53,360 nucleotides of DNA from the NCBI GenBank assembly GCA_020532545.1, contig JAJBAW010000017.1, positions 1 to 53,360 of the forward strand, read 5' to 3'. Position numbers and translations under genes: made by a program. The notes below the pieces were generated by a model, which was not told the DNA's origin, did no database searches, and saw nothing but the letters and a program-made list of their open reading frames with translations. Position 1 is the stretch's first letter. Each line of letters starts with the position of its first letter. Source of the stretch: Candidatus Cloacimonadota bacterium. GTDB taxonomy: Bacteria > Cloacimonadota > Cloacimonadia > Cloacimonadales > Cloacimonadaceae. This document shows, piece after piece, positions 35,504 to 43,946 of the stretch.

Positions 35504-36703
35504 TCAATTTCCCCTGATTAAAACAGCGGGGTTATCCACGATTTGGCGGGAAAAGTCGTTGAGATTTGCAGTAGCATCGCGCATATTTTCCATGATCTCG
35601 GCAAGATCATCCTGCGAGCGCAATACAGTTCTATTCAAGGTATTTATCAGCACACCAGTACGTTGCACCGTGACTCCCAGATTGCCAACCATGTCTTTTA
35701 AGTTCGCATCGGCTAATTGTCCGGCCAGGATGTCAAGATTGGACATCATTGAGCCGAATGCATCAGAGGTCAAAATCTTATTAACTGAATCCAGGGAGCT
35801 ATTGATCGTCGCACTGACGTACGCGATCTCCTTTGTGGTATCCAGTACCAGAGTATTGGTATTTTCACCGATGTTGTTGATGTGAAATCTGGTATCCTGG
35901 ACCAGGTAAGTGGTCTGTTCGGCAATCTGATCGATATTATCATTAAGGTTTCGGGTGATCAGCACCAGCTCGCTATTCAGAGTATTGGTCAGCAGTTCCA
36001 GAGAGGTCACGGTGGTGACGTTCAGAGAATCGATCGCGTTCACTGCGGATGCGCTGATATCATCGATATTCTTGCTGAGACCGGTAGTCATATCCGCGAC
36101 ATTATTGGCGATTTTGCTGATTGCGTCCAGGGTGCCGGCCAGATTCGATTGGGTTCCTTCCAGGATGAGACCGGTTTGCTCCAGGATTTTGGAGATGTGC
36201 TTCTGGTTTTCGTCATTGGTAAGTTTGCCAATATTGGCGGCGATAAGCTCGACCTGCTCCACAATAGTCATGGCGCGCTCGGAGATATCGTCTATCAGTG
36301 TGGAACCAGATTTGATCTGGCTTCCGGGAGTCATGTTTTTGGCTTCATTGGTTCCGCCCTTGATCTCCACAGATTTCATGCCGGTGAGAAGTGCCGTACT
36401 GAGTACAGCCTCTGTGTCCACTTTGATCGGTGTTCCTGGCTCAATATTTATCGTGACAATCACTTTATTCACATCTTTAGGATCGATCTTGACTTCTTCC
36501 ACCCGGCCTACCTTGATGCCCTGATAGTTCACGGTACTGCCTACCTGCAATCCGCTGACTGGGTAGTCATCAAATACGATAAAGTAAGAATCCCATTTCT
36601 GGGTTAGCCGATTTCCGGCCACGACGGCAGCAAAAACCAGAATCAACACGGCTCCTACCACCAGGAATACTCCCAGGCGAACTTTAGTAGCTTTTGATAC
36701 CAT
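35504..36703 (-). CDS. MCE (MlaD-family) substrate-binding protein
   Basis: The 399-residue product has one N-terminal membrane segment (residues ~8-30) and one MCE domain at ~38-115 (FDDYPVSGLQVGSTVNYQGI). The C-terminal ~270 residues are largely helical with heptad-like spacing, consistent with a coiled-coil tube or needle. The ATG follows AAAGGAG. It is encoded immediately upstream of the lipoprotein-barrel gene and is likely the periplasmic bridge of the lipid transporter. Confidence 0.9.
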   Translation of the reverse strand: MVSKATKVRLGVFLVVGAVLILVFAAVVAGNRLTQKWDSYFIVFDDYPVSGLQVGSTVNYQGIKVGRVEEVKIDPKDVNKVIVTINIEPGTPIKVDTEAVLSTALLTGMKSVEIKGGTNEAKNMTPGSQIKSGSTLIDDISERAMTIVEQVELIAANIGKLTNDENQKHISKILEQTGLILEGTQSNLAGTLDAISKIANNVADMTTGLSKNIDDISASAVNAIDSLNVTTVTSLELLTNTLNSELVLITRNLNDNIDQIAEQTTYLVQDTRFHINNIGENTNTLVLDTTKEIAYVSATINSSLDSVNKILTSDAFGSMMSNLDILAGQLADANLKDMVGNLGVTVQRTGVLINTLNRTVLRSQDDLAEIMENMRDATANLNDFSRQIVDNPAVLIRGN

Positions 36704-36714
36704 CTTTGCTCCTT

Positions 36715-38079
36715 TTATTCATAGATTAAATCACCGGTGATCAGGCGATTGCTAATTTTAACCGGATTTAGTGCCTTGATATTCACCCGGCCATCACAGA
36801 CCACATCTGTGCCAAAGCTCACGTCGCCCTCAATTTTGAGTTCTTTGCATCCTGATAATGAGGGTGGAGCTTCAAAGCGTTTTTGCATTTGTTCGATATT
36901 GCCATAGTATTTGGGGTCCAGCTCAATATAGGGTGGTTTGGACATTCCGTGCTTCAGTCTGATCTGATACTGATCGTTCAGTTCATAGGCATCAGACCAC
37001 ACGCTGAGCAGGTCCTCGGTTTTCTTCACCGGGGAGAATCTCTGCCGGGGTACTATCACAGCCCGGGCTCCGGTGAAAGAGCTGATTGCGGCTCCCATCG
37101 CGGTTTCCAATTGATACACTTTGATTCCGTCCACCTCTTTGGGATTCACGATCAAGGGCAAAAGCATCAGGCCATCATTGGTAATGAGATGCCATTCCAG
37201 AGCCTTGAGATCGATCCAGAGATTATTGGTATTGAAATATCGGTATTTGTTGATATCCTGAAAAGCCTCAAGATCTTCAGCGGGACATTGGGCGATTTCA
37301 CGCAAGAGCAATTGGCCGTTTTCATCCTGAGCCAAATGTCCGCCTTTTTTATCCATCTCGCTGCGTTCACAGACTTCCATCAGGAAGGGGATATCATGCT
37401 CTTCCATGTAGGCAGCAATGGAGGCATCCACCGTGGCACCAAGGTTATCGGAATTCGACACAAAGGCATAGCGATAGCCGGTGGCGATCAGCTTTTCCAA
37501 AATTCCGGAGGTGGAAATAGCGGTATAGATATCTCCGTGTCCAGGAGGATTCCAGCGCTGATCTTTGTCTTTGGGCAGAAAAGGCGAGAGGTCTTCCTGC
37601 AAGATACGGGGGAATTTGTTCTGTACAAAGCTGATCGGTAGATCTTGTTTGGATAGATCAGGATATTTGTTCAGGTAATCCAAAGTGTCTTTTTCTGTGG
37701 CAAAGCTATTCATGAACATGAGCTGGATATCATAGCCGCTTTCGGATCTAAGAGCCAAAATGTGACGGGTGATGATGTCCAGAAAATTCATGTTTCCCTT
37801 CACTGGCAATAGGGATTTTGCCTTGGAAAGGCCCATACTGGTTCCCAGGCCACCATTGAGTTTGATCGCAACAATTTTGCGCAGGAGTCCCGCGCTACCT
37901 TTCGATTCGAGATTTTCAAAGGGGATTACAGTTTGAGGGCTGGGCGGACTAATGGTATCCTCCGGGATCTGGCCACTACTGCCTTTTTGCAAAGCTTCAT
38001 AATACGCCGAAAACGTGCGTATTACCATGTCTGACAATCCTTCTGCTTTCATCGCGCGAACAAACTGGTTTAGCATCAT
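36715..38079 (-). CDS. UTP-glucose-1-phosphate uridylyltransferase, eukaryote-type UDPGP family
   Basis: Makes UDP-glucose from UTP and glucose 1-phosphate. The 454-residue product belongs to the UDPGP (eukaryotic UGPase) family rather than to bacterial GalU: IKLNGGLGTSMGLSKAKSLL is the nucleotide loop, followed by NPPGHGDIYTAI and VSNSDNLGATVDA. The C-terminal end is a left-handed beta-helix (KIEGDVSFGTDVVCDGRV). Two consecutive ATG codons follow AAGGAAGG; the second (38076) is also possible. A UDP-N-acetylglucosamine pyrophosphorylase would be the alternative. It is co-oriented with hutU, 8 nt away. Confidence 0.85.
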   Translation of the reverse strand: MMLNQFVRAMKAEGLSDMVIRTFSAYYEALQKGSSGQIPEDTISPPSPQTVIPFENLESKGSAGLLRKIVAIKLNGGLGTSMGLSKAKSLLPVKGNMNFLDIITRHILALRSESGYDIQLMFMNSFATEKDTLDYLNKYPDLSKQDLPISFVQNKFPRILQEDLSPFLPKDKDQRWNPPGHGDIYTAISTSGILEKLIATGYRYAFVSNSDNLGATVDASIAAYMEEHDIPFLMEVCERSEMDKKGGHLAQDENGQLLLREIAQCPAEDLEAFQDINKYRYFNTNNLWIDLKALEWHLITNDGLMLLPLIVNPKEVDGIKVYQLETAMGAAISSFTGARAVIVPRQRFSPVKKTEDLLSVWSDAYELNDQYQIRLKHGMSKPPYIELDPKYYGNIEQMQKRFEAPPSLSGCKELKIEGDVSFGTDVVCDGRVNIKALNPVKISNRLITGDLIYE

Positions 38080-38087
38080 TCCTTCCT

Positions 38088-40076
38088 TTAGATCAGGCTG
38101 TCCAAATATTCATCATCGGCTGGTTCGGGAAGGGTGATAGCCCCTTCTCCCCCATGCTTTTCATTCCAAAGAGTTGAAGTGCTGATGGCTCCATCATTGC
38201 GGGCCCAGGCACGTCTGGCCACACCGCCCATTACATCCCAGGAGAGAGCGTTTTTGATCACAGCATCCATACGTTCACTGCCATCGAGCACGATGCCATT
38301 GCCGCCATTGATACTGCGGCCAATGCCTACTCCGCCGCCATTGGAAAGCACCACCAGGCTCATGCCCCGGGCTACGTTGCCGGCGAAACACTGAGTGGCG
38401 GTATCTGCCATTACATTGCTGCCATCATAGATATTGGCAGTCTCACGGAATGGAGAATCGGTACCGGAGGTATCGTGGTGATCCCGCCCCAGCATTACCG
38501 GACCAATCTCTTGATTGCGGATCATTTCGTTAAACTTTAAGGCAAGGCGTACCCGCCCTTCTTCATCAGCATACAGGATCCGGGCTTTGGTACCCACTAC
38601 GAGGGCGTTCTCTTCTGCTGTGCTGATCCAATGATGATTGTCCCGATCCATGGAATTGCGGTTCGGGTCTATCAGAGCGCAGGCAGCCTGGTCTGTAGCC
38701 CTGAGATCGCTATCCTTGCGGGAAAGGCATACCCAACGGAAGGGGCCATAGCCAAAATCAAAGCACATGGGTCCCATGATATCTTCCACATAGCTTGGCC
38801 AGATGAATCCGCTTTTTGTGCTACATTTATCTTTGGCTATCTCTCTCACACCTGCATCGAATACGGAGGCCATGAAGCTGTTGCCATAATCCCAAAAACG
38901 GCTACCTTTATTTGTGAGCGATTTCAGGACATCAAAATGGCGTCTCAGTGAGGTATCCACCAATTGCTTGAACTTCGGCAAATTCTCTGCCAGAACCATA
39001 CGGGCTTCGGCAAAGCCTACACCAGCAGGAGTATAGCCTCCCTCATATACTGCATGACATGAGGTTTGATCGCTAATAAGCTCTGCCTTTATGTTGTTAA
39101 CATCGATATATTCCAGTAAATCTACTATATTACCATGATAGCCAATGGATAGGGCTTTTCCTGAGATGCGGGCTTCATCCACCCATTTGAAGATTTCAGG
39201 CAGATCGTCCGAAACCCGGGCTACCCAACCCTGCGAGTGCCTGGTTTTGATGCGGGAATCATCCACTTCCGCGATGACGCCAATGCCACCGGCTATTTCC
39301 ACAGCTTTGGCCTGCGCACCACTCATGCCACCCAAGCCGGAAGAGACAAAAAGCACACCGGATAAATCTTTATCCACAGGAATGCCCAGGTACTTGCGGC
39401 CTGCATTCAACAAAGTGATATAGGTACCATGCACGATGCCCTGAGGGCCGATATACATCCAGCCTCCGGCGGTCATTTGGCCATAATTTGCCACGCCCAA
39501 AGCGGTGAGGCGTTTAAAGTCTTCGGGATTGTCCCACTTGCCGATCACCAAACCATTGGTAGAGATAACTCTCGGTGCCTGAGGGCTTGAGGGGAAAAGC
39601 CCCACGGGATGGCCGCTGGAGACCACCAGGGTCTGCTCATCTGTCAGCACTTCCAGATACTTCTTAATCAGTCTGTATTGCATCCAGTTTTGACAGACCT
39701 GTCCTGTCTCTCCATAGGTTACGAGCTCGTATGGGTAGAGCGCAATCTCAAAATCAAGATTGTTATCGATCATCACTTGCATGGCTTTGGCCGCGGTAAT
39801 GCCCTTGTATTCTTCAATGGGTTTGCCGCTGAGTTGGCCCTCTGGGCGCCAACGATAGCCATAGATCCGGCCCATGGTCCTCAGTTCAGCCAGGAATTCC
39901 GCAGCAACTTCTTTGTGTAGTTCACTGGGAATATAACGTAAAGCGTTTTTCAAAGCTTGCTTGATCTCTGCATTGTTGAGATTCAATCCACGATTTGGAG
40001 CACGGCGAATATCCTGTTCAAAAACAGGATCAGGCGGAAGCACAGCATCCAGCTTCACTTGAAATTGGTTAGACAT
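38088..40076 (-). CDS. hutU: Urocanate hydratase, long (eukaryote-like) form
   Basis: Converts urocanate to imidazolonepropionate in histidine breakdown. The 662-residue product is longer than typical bacterial HutU (~555) and resembles the mammalian form: NALRYIPSELHKEVAAEFLAEL, then GQMTAGGWMYIGPQGIVHGT, SGLGGMSGAQAKAVEIAGG and the RDHHDTSGTDSPFRET region. NAD-binding motifs are intact. The ATG follows GAGG inside the end of the cyuA-like gene (8-nt overlap). Other hut genes are not in the window. Confidence 0.92.
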   Translation of the reverse strand: MSNQFQVKLDAVLPPDPVFEQDIRRAPNRGLNLNNAEIKQALKNALRYIPSELHKEVAAEFLAELRTMGRIYGYRWRPEGQLSGKPIEEYKGITAAKAMQVMIDNNLDFEIALYPYELVTYGETGQVCQNWMQYRLIKKYLEVLTDEQTLVVSSGHPVGLFPSSPQAPRVISTNGLVIGKWDNPEDFKRLTALGVANYGQMTAGGWMYIGPQGIVHGTYITLLNAGRKYLGIPVDKDLSGVLFVSSGLGGMSGAQAKAVEIAGGIGVIAEVDDSRIKTRHSQGWVARVSDDLPEIFKWVDEARISGKALSIGYHGNIVDLLEYIDVNNIKAELISDQTSCHAVYEGGYTPAGVGFAEARMVLAENLPKFKQLVDTSLRRHFDVLKSLTNKGSRFWDYGNSFMASVFDAGVREIAKDKCSTKSGFIWPSYVEDIMGPMCFDFGYGPFRWVCLSRKDSDLRATDQAACALIDPNRNSMDRDNHHWISTAEENALVVGTKARILYADEEGRVRLALKFNEMIRNQEIGPVMLGRDHHDTSGTDSPFRETANIYDGSNVMADTATQCFAGNVARGMSLVVLSNGGGVGIGRSINGGNGIVLDGSERMDAVIKNALSWDVMGGVARRAWARNDGAISTSTLWNEKHGGEGAITLPEPADDEYLDSLI

Positions 40077-41364
40077 GTTTTGCCTCTTTATTGTTCTTTT
40101 TATTCATAATTATATTGAGTATAGCTTGATCTGTATCTTGCAAACCGTTTTTGATATAATCAGCAAGATTGTCTATGGTCTCATCGATATCGTCTGTGAT
40201 GATGCCATCCCGCGAAGATATGCAGGTGCCCATATTGGCCAGAAGTGCGGCCTGTACTGCTGCGGAGGTGTTTGTAGCAACTTTCAGGGAGCAGCCCCCT
40301 TTGGCGCCATCGCACAACATGCCGGTGGTATTGCCGATCATATTCTTGATCGCATACTCTACCTTTAGATAATCTCCGCCCAAAAGCAAAACAATACCGG
40401 AAGCGGCTCCGGCAGAGGCAGAAAGGCATCCGCACAAGCTGGACAAGAGGCCAATCTTTTCTTTGATATGCACAGTCACCAGATGTCCCAAGGCCAGGGC
40501 GCGCAGCAATTGCTCATGGCTGCATCCCAATTTTTCCACTGCGGCAATGATGGGCAGAGTGATGGATAGCCCCTGGTTACCACTCCCGGTATTTGCCATC
40601 ACCGGTAAGTTGCAACCGCTCATTCGGGCATCGGTCGCAGCAGCGGTGAGAGCCATGGCCCAGTGGTGAATATCGTCACCCAAAAGTCCCAGCTCGATCT
40701 GCTGCAAAATCATCTTGCCCACAGACATACCCATCTCATCGCTGAGGCCATAATCCGCTATCTTGCGGTTCAAGGCTTCACCAAGATCAATCTGTAAAAG
40801 AGTGTCATAATCCACCTGGGTACAAAAGTCATAATAATCCTGAAGCCGGAACTGGGAGGCTGAAATGAGCTTGGGAGCATCTCCTTCGCCGATGGTTTGA
40901 CATTTCAGGATAGCATCATCCAGCTCCAAAAGGTATAACCAGGAGTGTCGCCAGCGGATGATAGCGCGGCTCTTGTGCTTGCCATCTGATAAGATAGCCT
41001 CGACGTAAATATTGTCGTCATCGGGATTGATGCCAATCTCAAGACCTGCTGCCAATTTCTTGCCCGCTTCTAATTGCAGCGGGCTAATATCTTCAAGGAC
41101 TTCCAGTTGCTTTTGTGGATTAGCGCACACAGCACCAAGGGCTGCAGCGATTTCGAGGCCTATGAGCCCGGTATTCGGAATGCCCACCCCCATGCCGTTT
41201 TTATATATGGAGGGGCTTACCTTCACCTGAATATCCGTGATGGGTCCGGGCAGTATGCTGGCAGCGTATGCTGTGGCCAATGCAACAGCCGCAGGCTCCG
41301 TACAACCAAGTGCCGGAACTACTTCCTGCTTTAGCAAGGCCAATATCTCTAAAAAATTACGCAT
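40069..41364 (-). CDS. cyuA: L-cysteine desulfidase/serine dehydratase-alpha family protein (UPF0597, CyuA/YhaM type)
   Basis: The 431-residue product has the family start LLKQEVVPALGCTEPAAVAL and the later conserved stretch NTGSGNQGLSITLPI, then GLLSSLCGCLSASAGAASG and the CDGAKGGC cluster region. Cysteines in GCTEP, CGC and CDGAKGGC may bind a [4Fe-4S] cluster. It most likely splits cysteine to pyruvate, ammonia and sulfide; serine is an alternative substrate. It heads the minus-strand run, with a TTGACA (41422-41417) upstream. Coupled to hutU by overlap, so both fit amino-acid catabolism. Confidence 0.85.
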   Translation of the reverse strand: MRNFLEILALLKQEVVPALGCTEPAAVALATAYAASILPGPITDIQVKVSPSIYKNGMGVGIPNTGLIGLEIAAALGAVCANPQKQLEVLEDISPLQLEAGKKLAAGLEIGINPDDDNIYVEAILSDGKHKSRAIIRWRHSWLYLLELDDAILKCQTIGEGDAPKLISASQFRLQDYYDFCTQVDYDTLLQIDLGEALNRKIADYGLSDEMGMSVGKMILQQIELGLLGDDIHHWAMALTAAATDARMSGCNLPVMANTGSGNQGLSITLPIIAAVEKLGCSHEQLLRALALGHLVTVHIKEKIGLLSSLCGCLSASAGAASGIVLLLGGDYLKVEYAIKNMIGNTTGMLCDGAKGGCSLKVATNTSAAVQAALLANMGTCISSRDGIITDDIDETIDNLADYIKNGLQDTDQAILNIIMNKKNNKEAKHV

Positions 41365-41715
41365 ATCAATCCTATGTAAAAATACTTTAATTTAGATTCT
41401 CAAACAAGCTAATTCCTGTCAAGTGAAAACTGTGGTTTACGGGATCTCCTCAAAAATAGCAAAACGGCACAACCAAATAGTAAGCCTATAGCTCGCCTGT
41501 TTCCCTGATTTGCTTTTAACATGGCTTGGACTCGAACTCACTCGTACTTTCGAGTGAGTTCGAATCTAAAGCTCATTTAACCCAAGGTAAAAGATCGGGC
41601 AAGGACTGGGATCTCAGCAGAGGTAAAACGTGGTTACAACATCAAAGGCATATTTCAAGCGTGTAAATTGAAACATCGCCAAGGCGCTACGCCAGCTCTA
41701 TCTGCTAAAGCTTAT
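41365..41715. other. Intergenic region with hairpin
   Basis: Between the cyuA-like start and the stop of the Gfo/Idh gene. It holds a TTGACA at 41422-41417 (minus strand) with no good -10, and the inverted repeat at 41529-41566. The rest shows nothing recognisable; no gene seen. Confidence 0.6.
41529..41566. repeat. Short-loop inverted repeat (16-bp arms)
   Basis: The arm 41529-41544 (GACTCGAACTCACTCG) pairs with 41551-41566 with one G-T type mismatch and a 6-nt loop. The right arm reads GAGTTCGAATC, like a tRNA T-arm, but no other tRNA parts are present. It follows the 41716-42744 stop on the minus strand and could end that transcript, though no T-run follows. Confidence 0.7.
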
Positions 41716-42744
41716 TTATAGTGGCAGGGATACTCTTTTACCGGTTTTGGCAGAGCGGTAGATAGCCTGAATGATTTCCACCGATTTCCGGCCATCGCGT
41801 CCATCTGTAGAGGGAACGGCGCGACCCAAGAGGGTGTCAATCACATTGCGGTAATAGGGGTTGTGCCCAAAGCCGTAGATATTGGGGGGAATATAATTGC
41901 TTCCCAAGGCGAGGCGGTCGTCATCGTCATATTCTTCAAATTCCCATTGCTCGATCTTATTCACTGCTACCCCGCCCACTTTCACAGTGCCTTTTTCACC
42001 GATGATGGTGATGGAGCCTTCAAAGTTTTTGGGATAGGTAAGCATGGTCACGTTGATCGAGGCGATGATGCCATTGCGGAAATGAATGATGGCACTTCCG
42101 GTATCTTCGGCTTCGATGTTTCTGGCCATGGTGGCGGTATAAGCTGAAACGCTTTCCACATTGCCCAAGAGCCAGTACATGGCATCCACATAATGGCTGG
42201 CTTGATTCATATAAGCCCCGCCGTCAAATTCCCAGGTGCCACGCCATTTTTCCTGGTCGTAGTAAGCTTGCGGCCGCTGCCAAAAGACATTGGCTTGAGC
42301 CATGTAGATGCGACCAAAGCGGTTTTTATCCACAGCTTGTTTGAGCAATTGCATGGTGCTGTTCAGGCGGTTTTGTTTTACTACAAAAAGATGCACATGA
42401 TTGTCGTCACAAGCCTTGATCAGCCTGTCTGCTGCAGCGATATTGATTGCCATGGGCTTTTCTGTAAGTACATGCACACCAGCATTGGCCACATCCACGC
42501 CATGCTCAGGGTGCATGCCGGATGGAGTACAAATGGAAACTAAATCAAGTTCTTCTTTAGCGAGCATTTCATGGTGGTCCAAATACACCTTGCTGATGCC
42601 ACGCTCTTCGGCCACCTGTTTGGCTTTTGCCGGGATAGTGTCACATACTGCCACAAATTCCGCTTCCGGTATTTGAGATACTGCATCCAGATGGTTCTTG
42701 GCGATTCGGCCACAACCAATGAGGCCAATTCTTACTTTTTTCAT
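41716..42744 (-). CDS. Gfo/Idh/MocA-family sugar dehydrogenase (WlbA/WbpB-like)
   Basis: The 342-residue product has the NAD(P) fold start IGLIGCGRIAKNHLDA, the EKPMAIN motif with the catalytic Lys and the C-terminal GGAYMNQASHYVDAMYWLLG. The fit to UDP-N-acetylglucosaminuronate 3-dehydrogenase (WlbA/WbpB) is good but not proved; myo-inositol-type dehydrogenases share the motifs. AAGGAG lies 8 nt before the ATG. It is last in the polysaccharide cluster, so nucleotide-sugar modification is the likely role. Confidence 0.82.
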   Translation of the reverse strand: MKKVRIGLIGCGRIAKNHLDAVSQIPEAEFVAVCDTIPAKAKQVAEERGISKVYLDHHEMLAKEELDLVSICTPSGMHPEHGVDVANAGVHVLTEKPMAINIAAADRLIKACDDNHVHLFVVKQNRLNSTMQLLKQAVDKNRFGRIYMAQANVFWQRPQAYYDQEKWRGTWEFDGGAYMNQASHYVDAMYWLLGNVESVSAYTATMARNIEAEDTGSAIIHFRNGIIASINVTMLTYPKNFEGSITIIGEKGTVKVGGVAVNKIEQWEFEEYDDDDRLALGSNYIPPNIYGFGHNPYYRNVIDTLLGRAVPSTDGRDGRKSVEIIQAIYRSAKTGKRVSLPL

Positions 42745-42756
42745 AGAGGATTCTCC

Positions 42757-43935
42757 TTATCTTAAACTCATAATATGATTTATACGTTCTGCGATAAGCT
42801 GTGTTACCGCATCACGTGAATATTTCTTTCTTACCAAAGCCTGACCAGATTTACCAATCTGCGCCAGAGTCTCTGGGTTTTCTATTAGCTGTTCTACTTT
42901 TTGCACAAAGCCATAATTGTCTGCAGCGATCAGCAGTTCCACCTCATCTACCGCATCCAGACTGTTGGCTACATGGGGTGTGGTAATTACGGGAAGAGCA
43001 CAAGCCATGGCTTCCAAAGCTTTGTTTTGGATGCCTGCGCTGAAATACATGGGCGCAATGAAGATATCGCTCGCCATCAGTTCAGCATAGAGATCCTCCA
43101 CATAGCCTAGCACGGTAGTCTGATTGATATTGTCCAGAGCCTTGATTTCTGCGGAGGGTTCTGCGCCCACGATCACGAATGTCAAAAGAGGATATTTCTT
43201 GATCAAGGCCGGCATAATCTTTTTGCAGACGTTCTCTGCAGCCATGATATTGTGGGGAACGCTCATATTGCCAGAGAAGATGAGGCGCCAGGCAAATTCA
43301 TGATCCGAAACGACCTCAGGTATCCTCACTTGATTTGGCATAAGTACACTGCGGTGATGATTTTTGAGCCCCAGATGCGCGATATCTACCGGTGAGATCA
43401 CCCAGTTTTCGCTGAAACGGTCTGCCACCTGGATTTCATAATCAGAGGTCCGTTTGGCCTCTATAGTGAAAAAGAGTTTTTGTAAACCTTTCAGATGCTC
43501 AAGCCGGCGGGTGTATTCCAAAGAGACGCAATCCGTGTAATCAAGGATCACCTTCGAGGTACGCGCCAGATCCGCATAGGGCACCATCGGGATGAGATGA
43601 CAATACACGAGGTCATATTCATGCTCTGCCAGCAGATTTTTGAGCAGGTTTTTGAGCTTGGGATTTTGATAGTAAGCCACCTGAAAAGGCAGCTTACGAA
43701 ATATATTCTTAAGCATATTCATTGTCGCCCGGAAGATGCTATGCTCTACAAATCTGGTCTCGGGAATTTCTTCCCGCATCACTTCCATGGCCTGCTTATC
43801 AGCATGGCCGTTTACCAGCGATACCAAAGTCAGCTCTCCGAAAGAGGCTAATTGCCGCAGCAGAAATAGGGTACGAACCTTGTCTCCGCGATCTGGCGGA
43901 TAAGGTATGCTTGAGGTCAAAACTAATATCTTCAA
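42757..43935 (-). CDS. Glycosyltransferase, GT4 type
   Basis: The 392-residue product starts at a TTG at 43935 (LKILVLTSSIPYPPDRGDKV), preceded by AGGTGGT, just past the stop of the previous gene. An ATG at 43998 would lie inside that gene and add a basic stretch with no relation to the fold. The GT-B C-terminal half has YFSAGIQNKALEAMACALPV for the nucleotide-sugar. The PPDRGDKVRTL start resembles the PEP-CTERM/exosortase-associated sugar transferases. It probably adds a sugar to the surface glycan. Confidence 0.82.
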   Translation of the reverse strand: MKILVLTSSIPYPPDRGDKVRTLFLLRQLASFGELTLVSLVNGHADKQAMEVMREEIPETRFVEHSIFRATMNMLKNIFRKLPFQVAYYQNPKLKNLLKNLLAEHEYDLVYCHLIPMVPYADLARTSKVILDYTDCVSLEYTRRLEHLKGLQKLFFTIEAKRTSDYEIQVADRFSENWVISPVDIAHLGLKNHHRSVLMPNQVRIPEVVSDHEFAWRLIFSGNMSVPHNIMAAENVCKKIMPALIKKYPLLTFVIVGAEPSAEIKALDNINQTTVLGYVEDLYAELMASDIFIAPMYFSAGIQNKALEAMACALPVITTPHVANSLDAVDEVELLIAADNYGFVQKVEQLIENPETLAQIGKSGQALVRKKYSRDAVTQLIAERINHIMSLR

Positions 43936-43946
43936 GTAGTTACCAC

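Noticed and set aside
35882-37641. Long plus-strand frames (241 and 252 codons) over the MCE and UDP-glucose genes
   Set aside because: They mirror well-supported minus-strand genes and show no family signature.
41529-41566. tRNA fragment suggested by GAGTTCGAATC
   Set aside because: Only a T-arm-like hairpin is present; no acceptor, D or anticodon arms around it.
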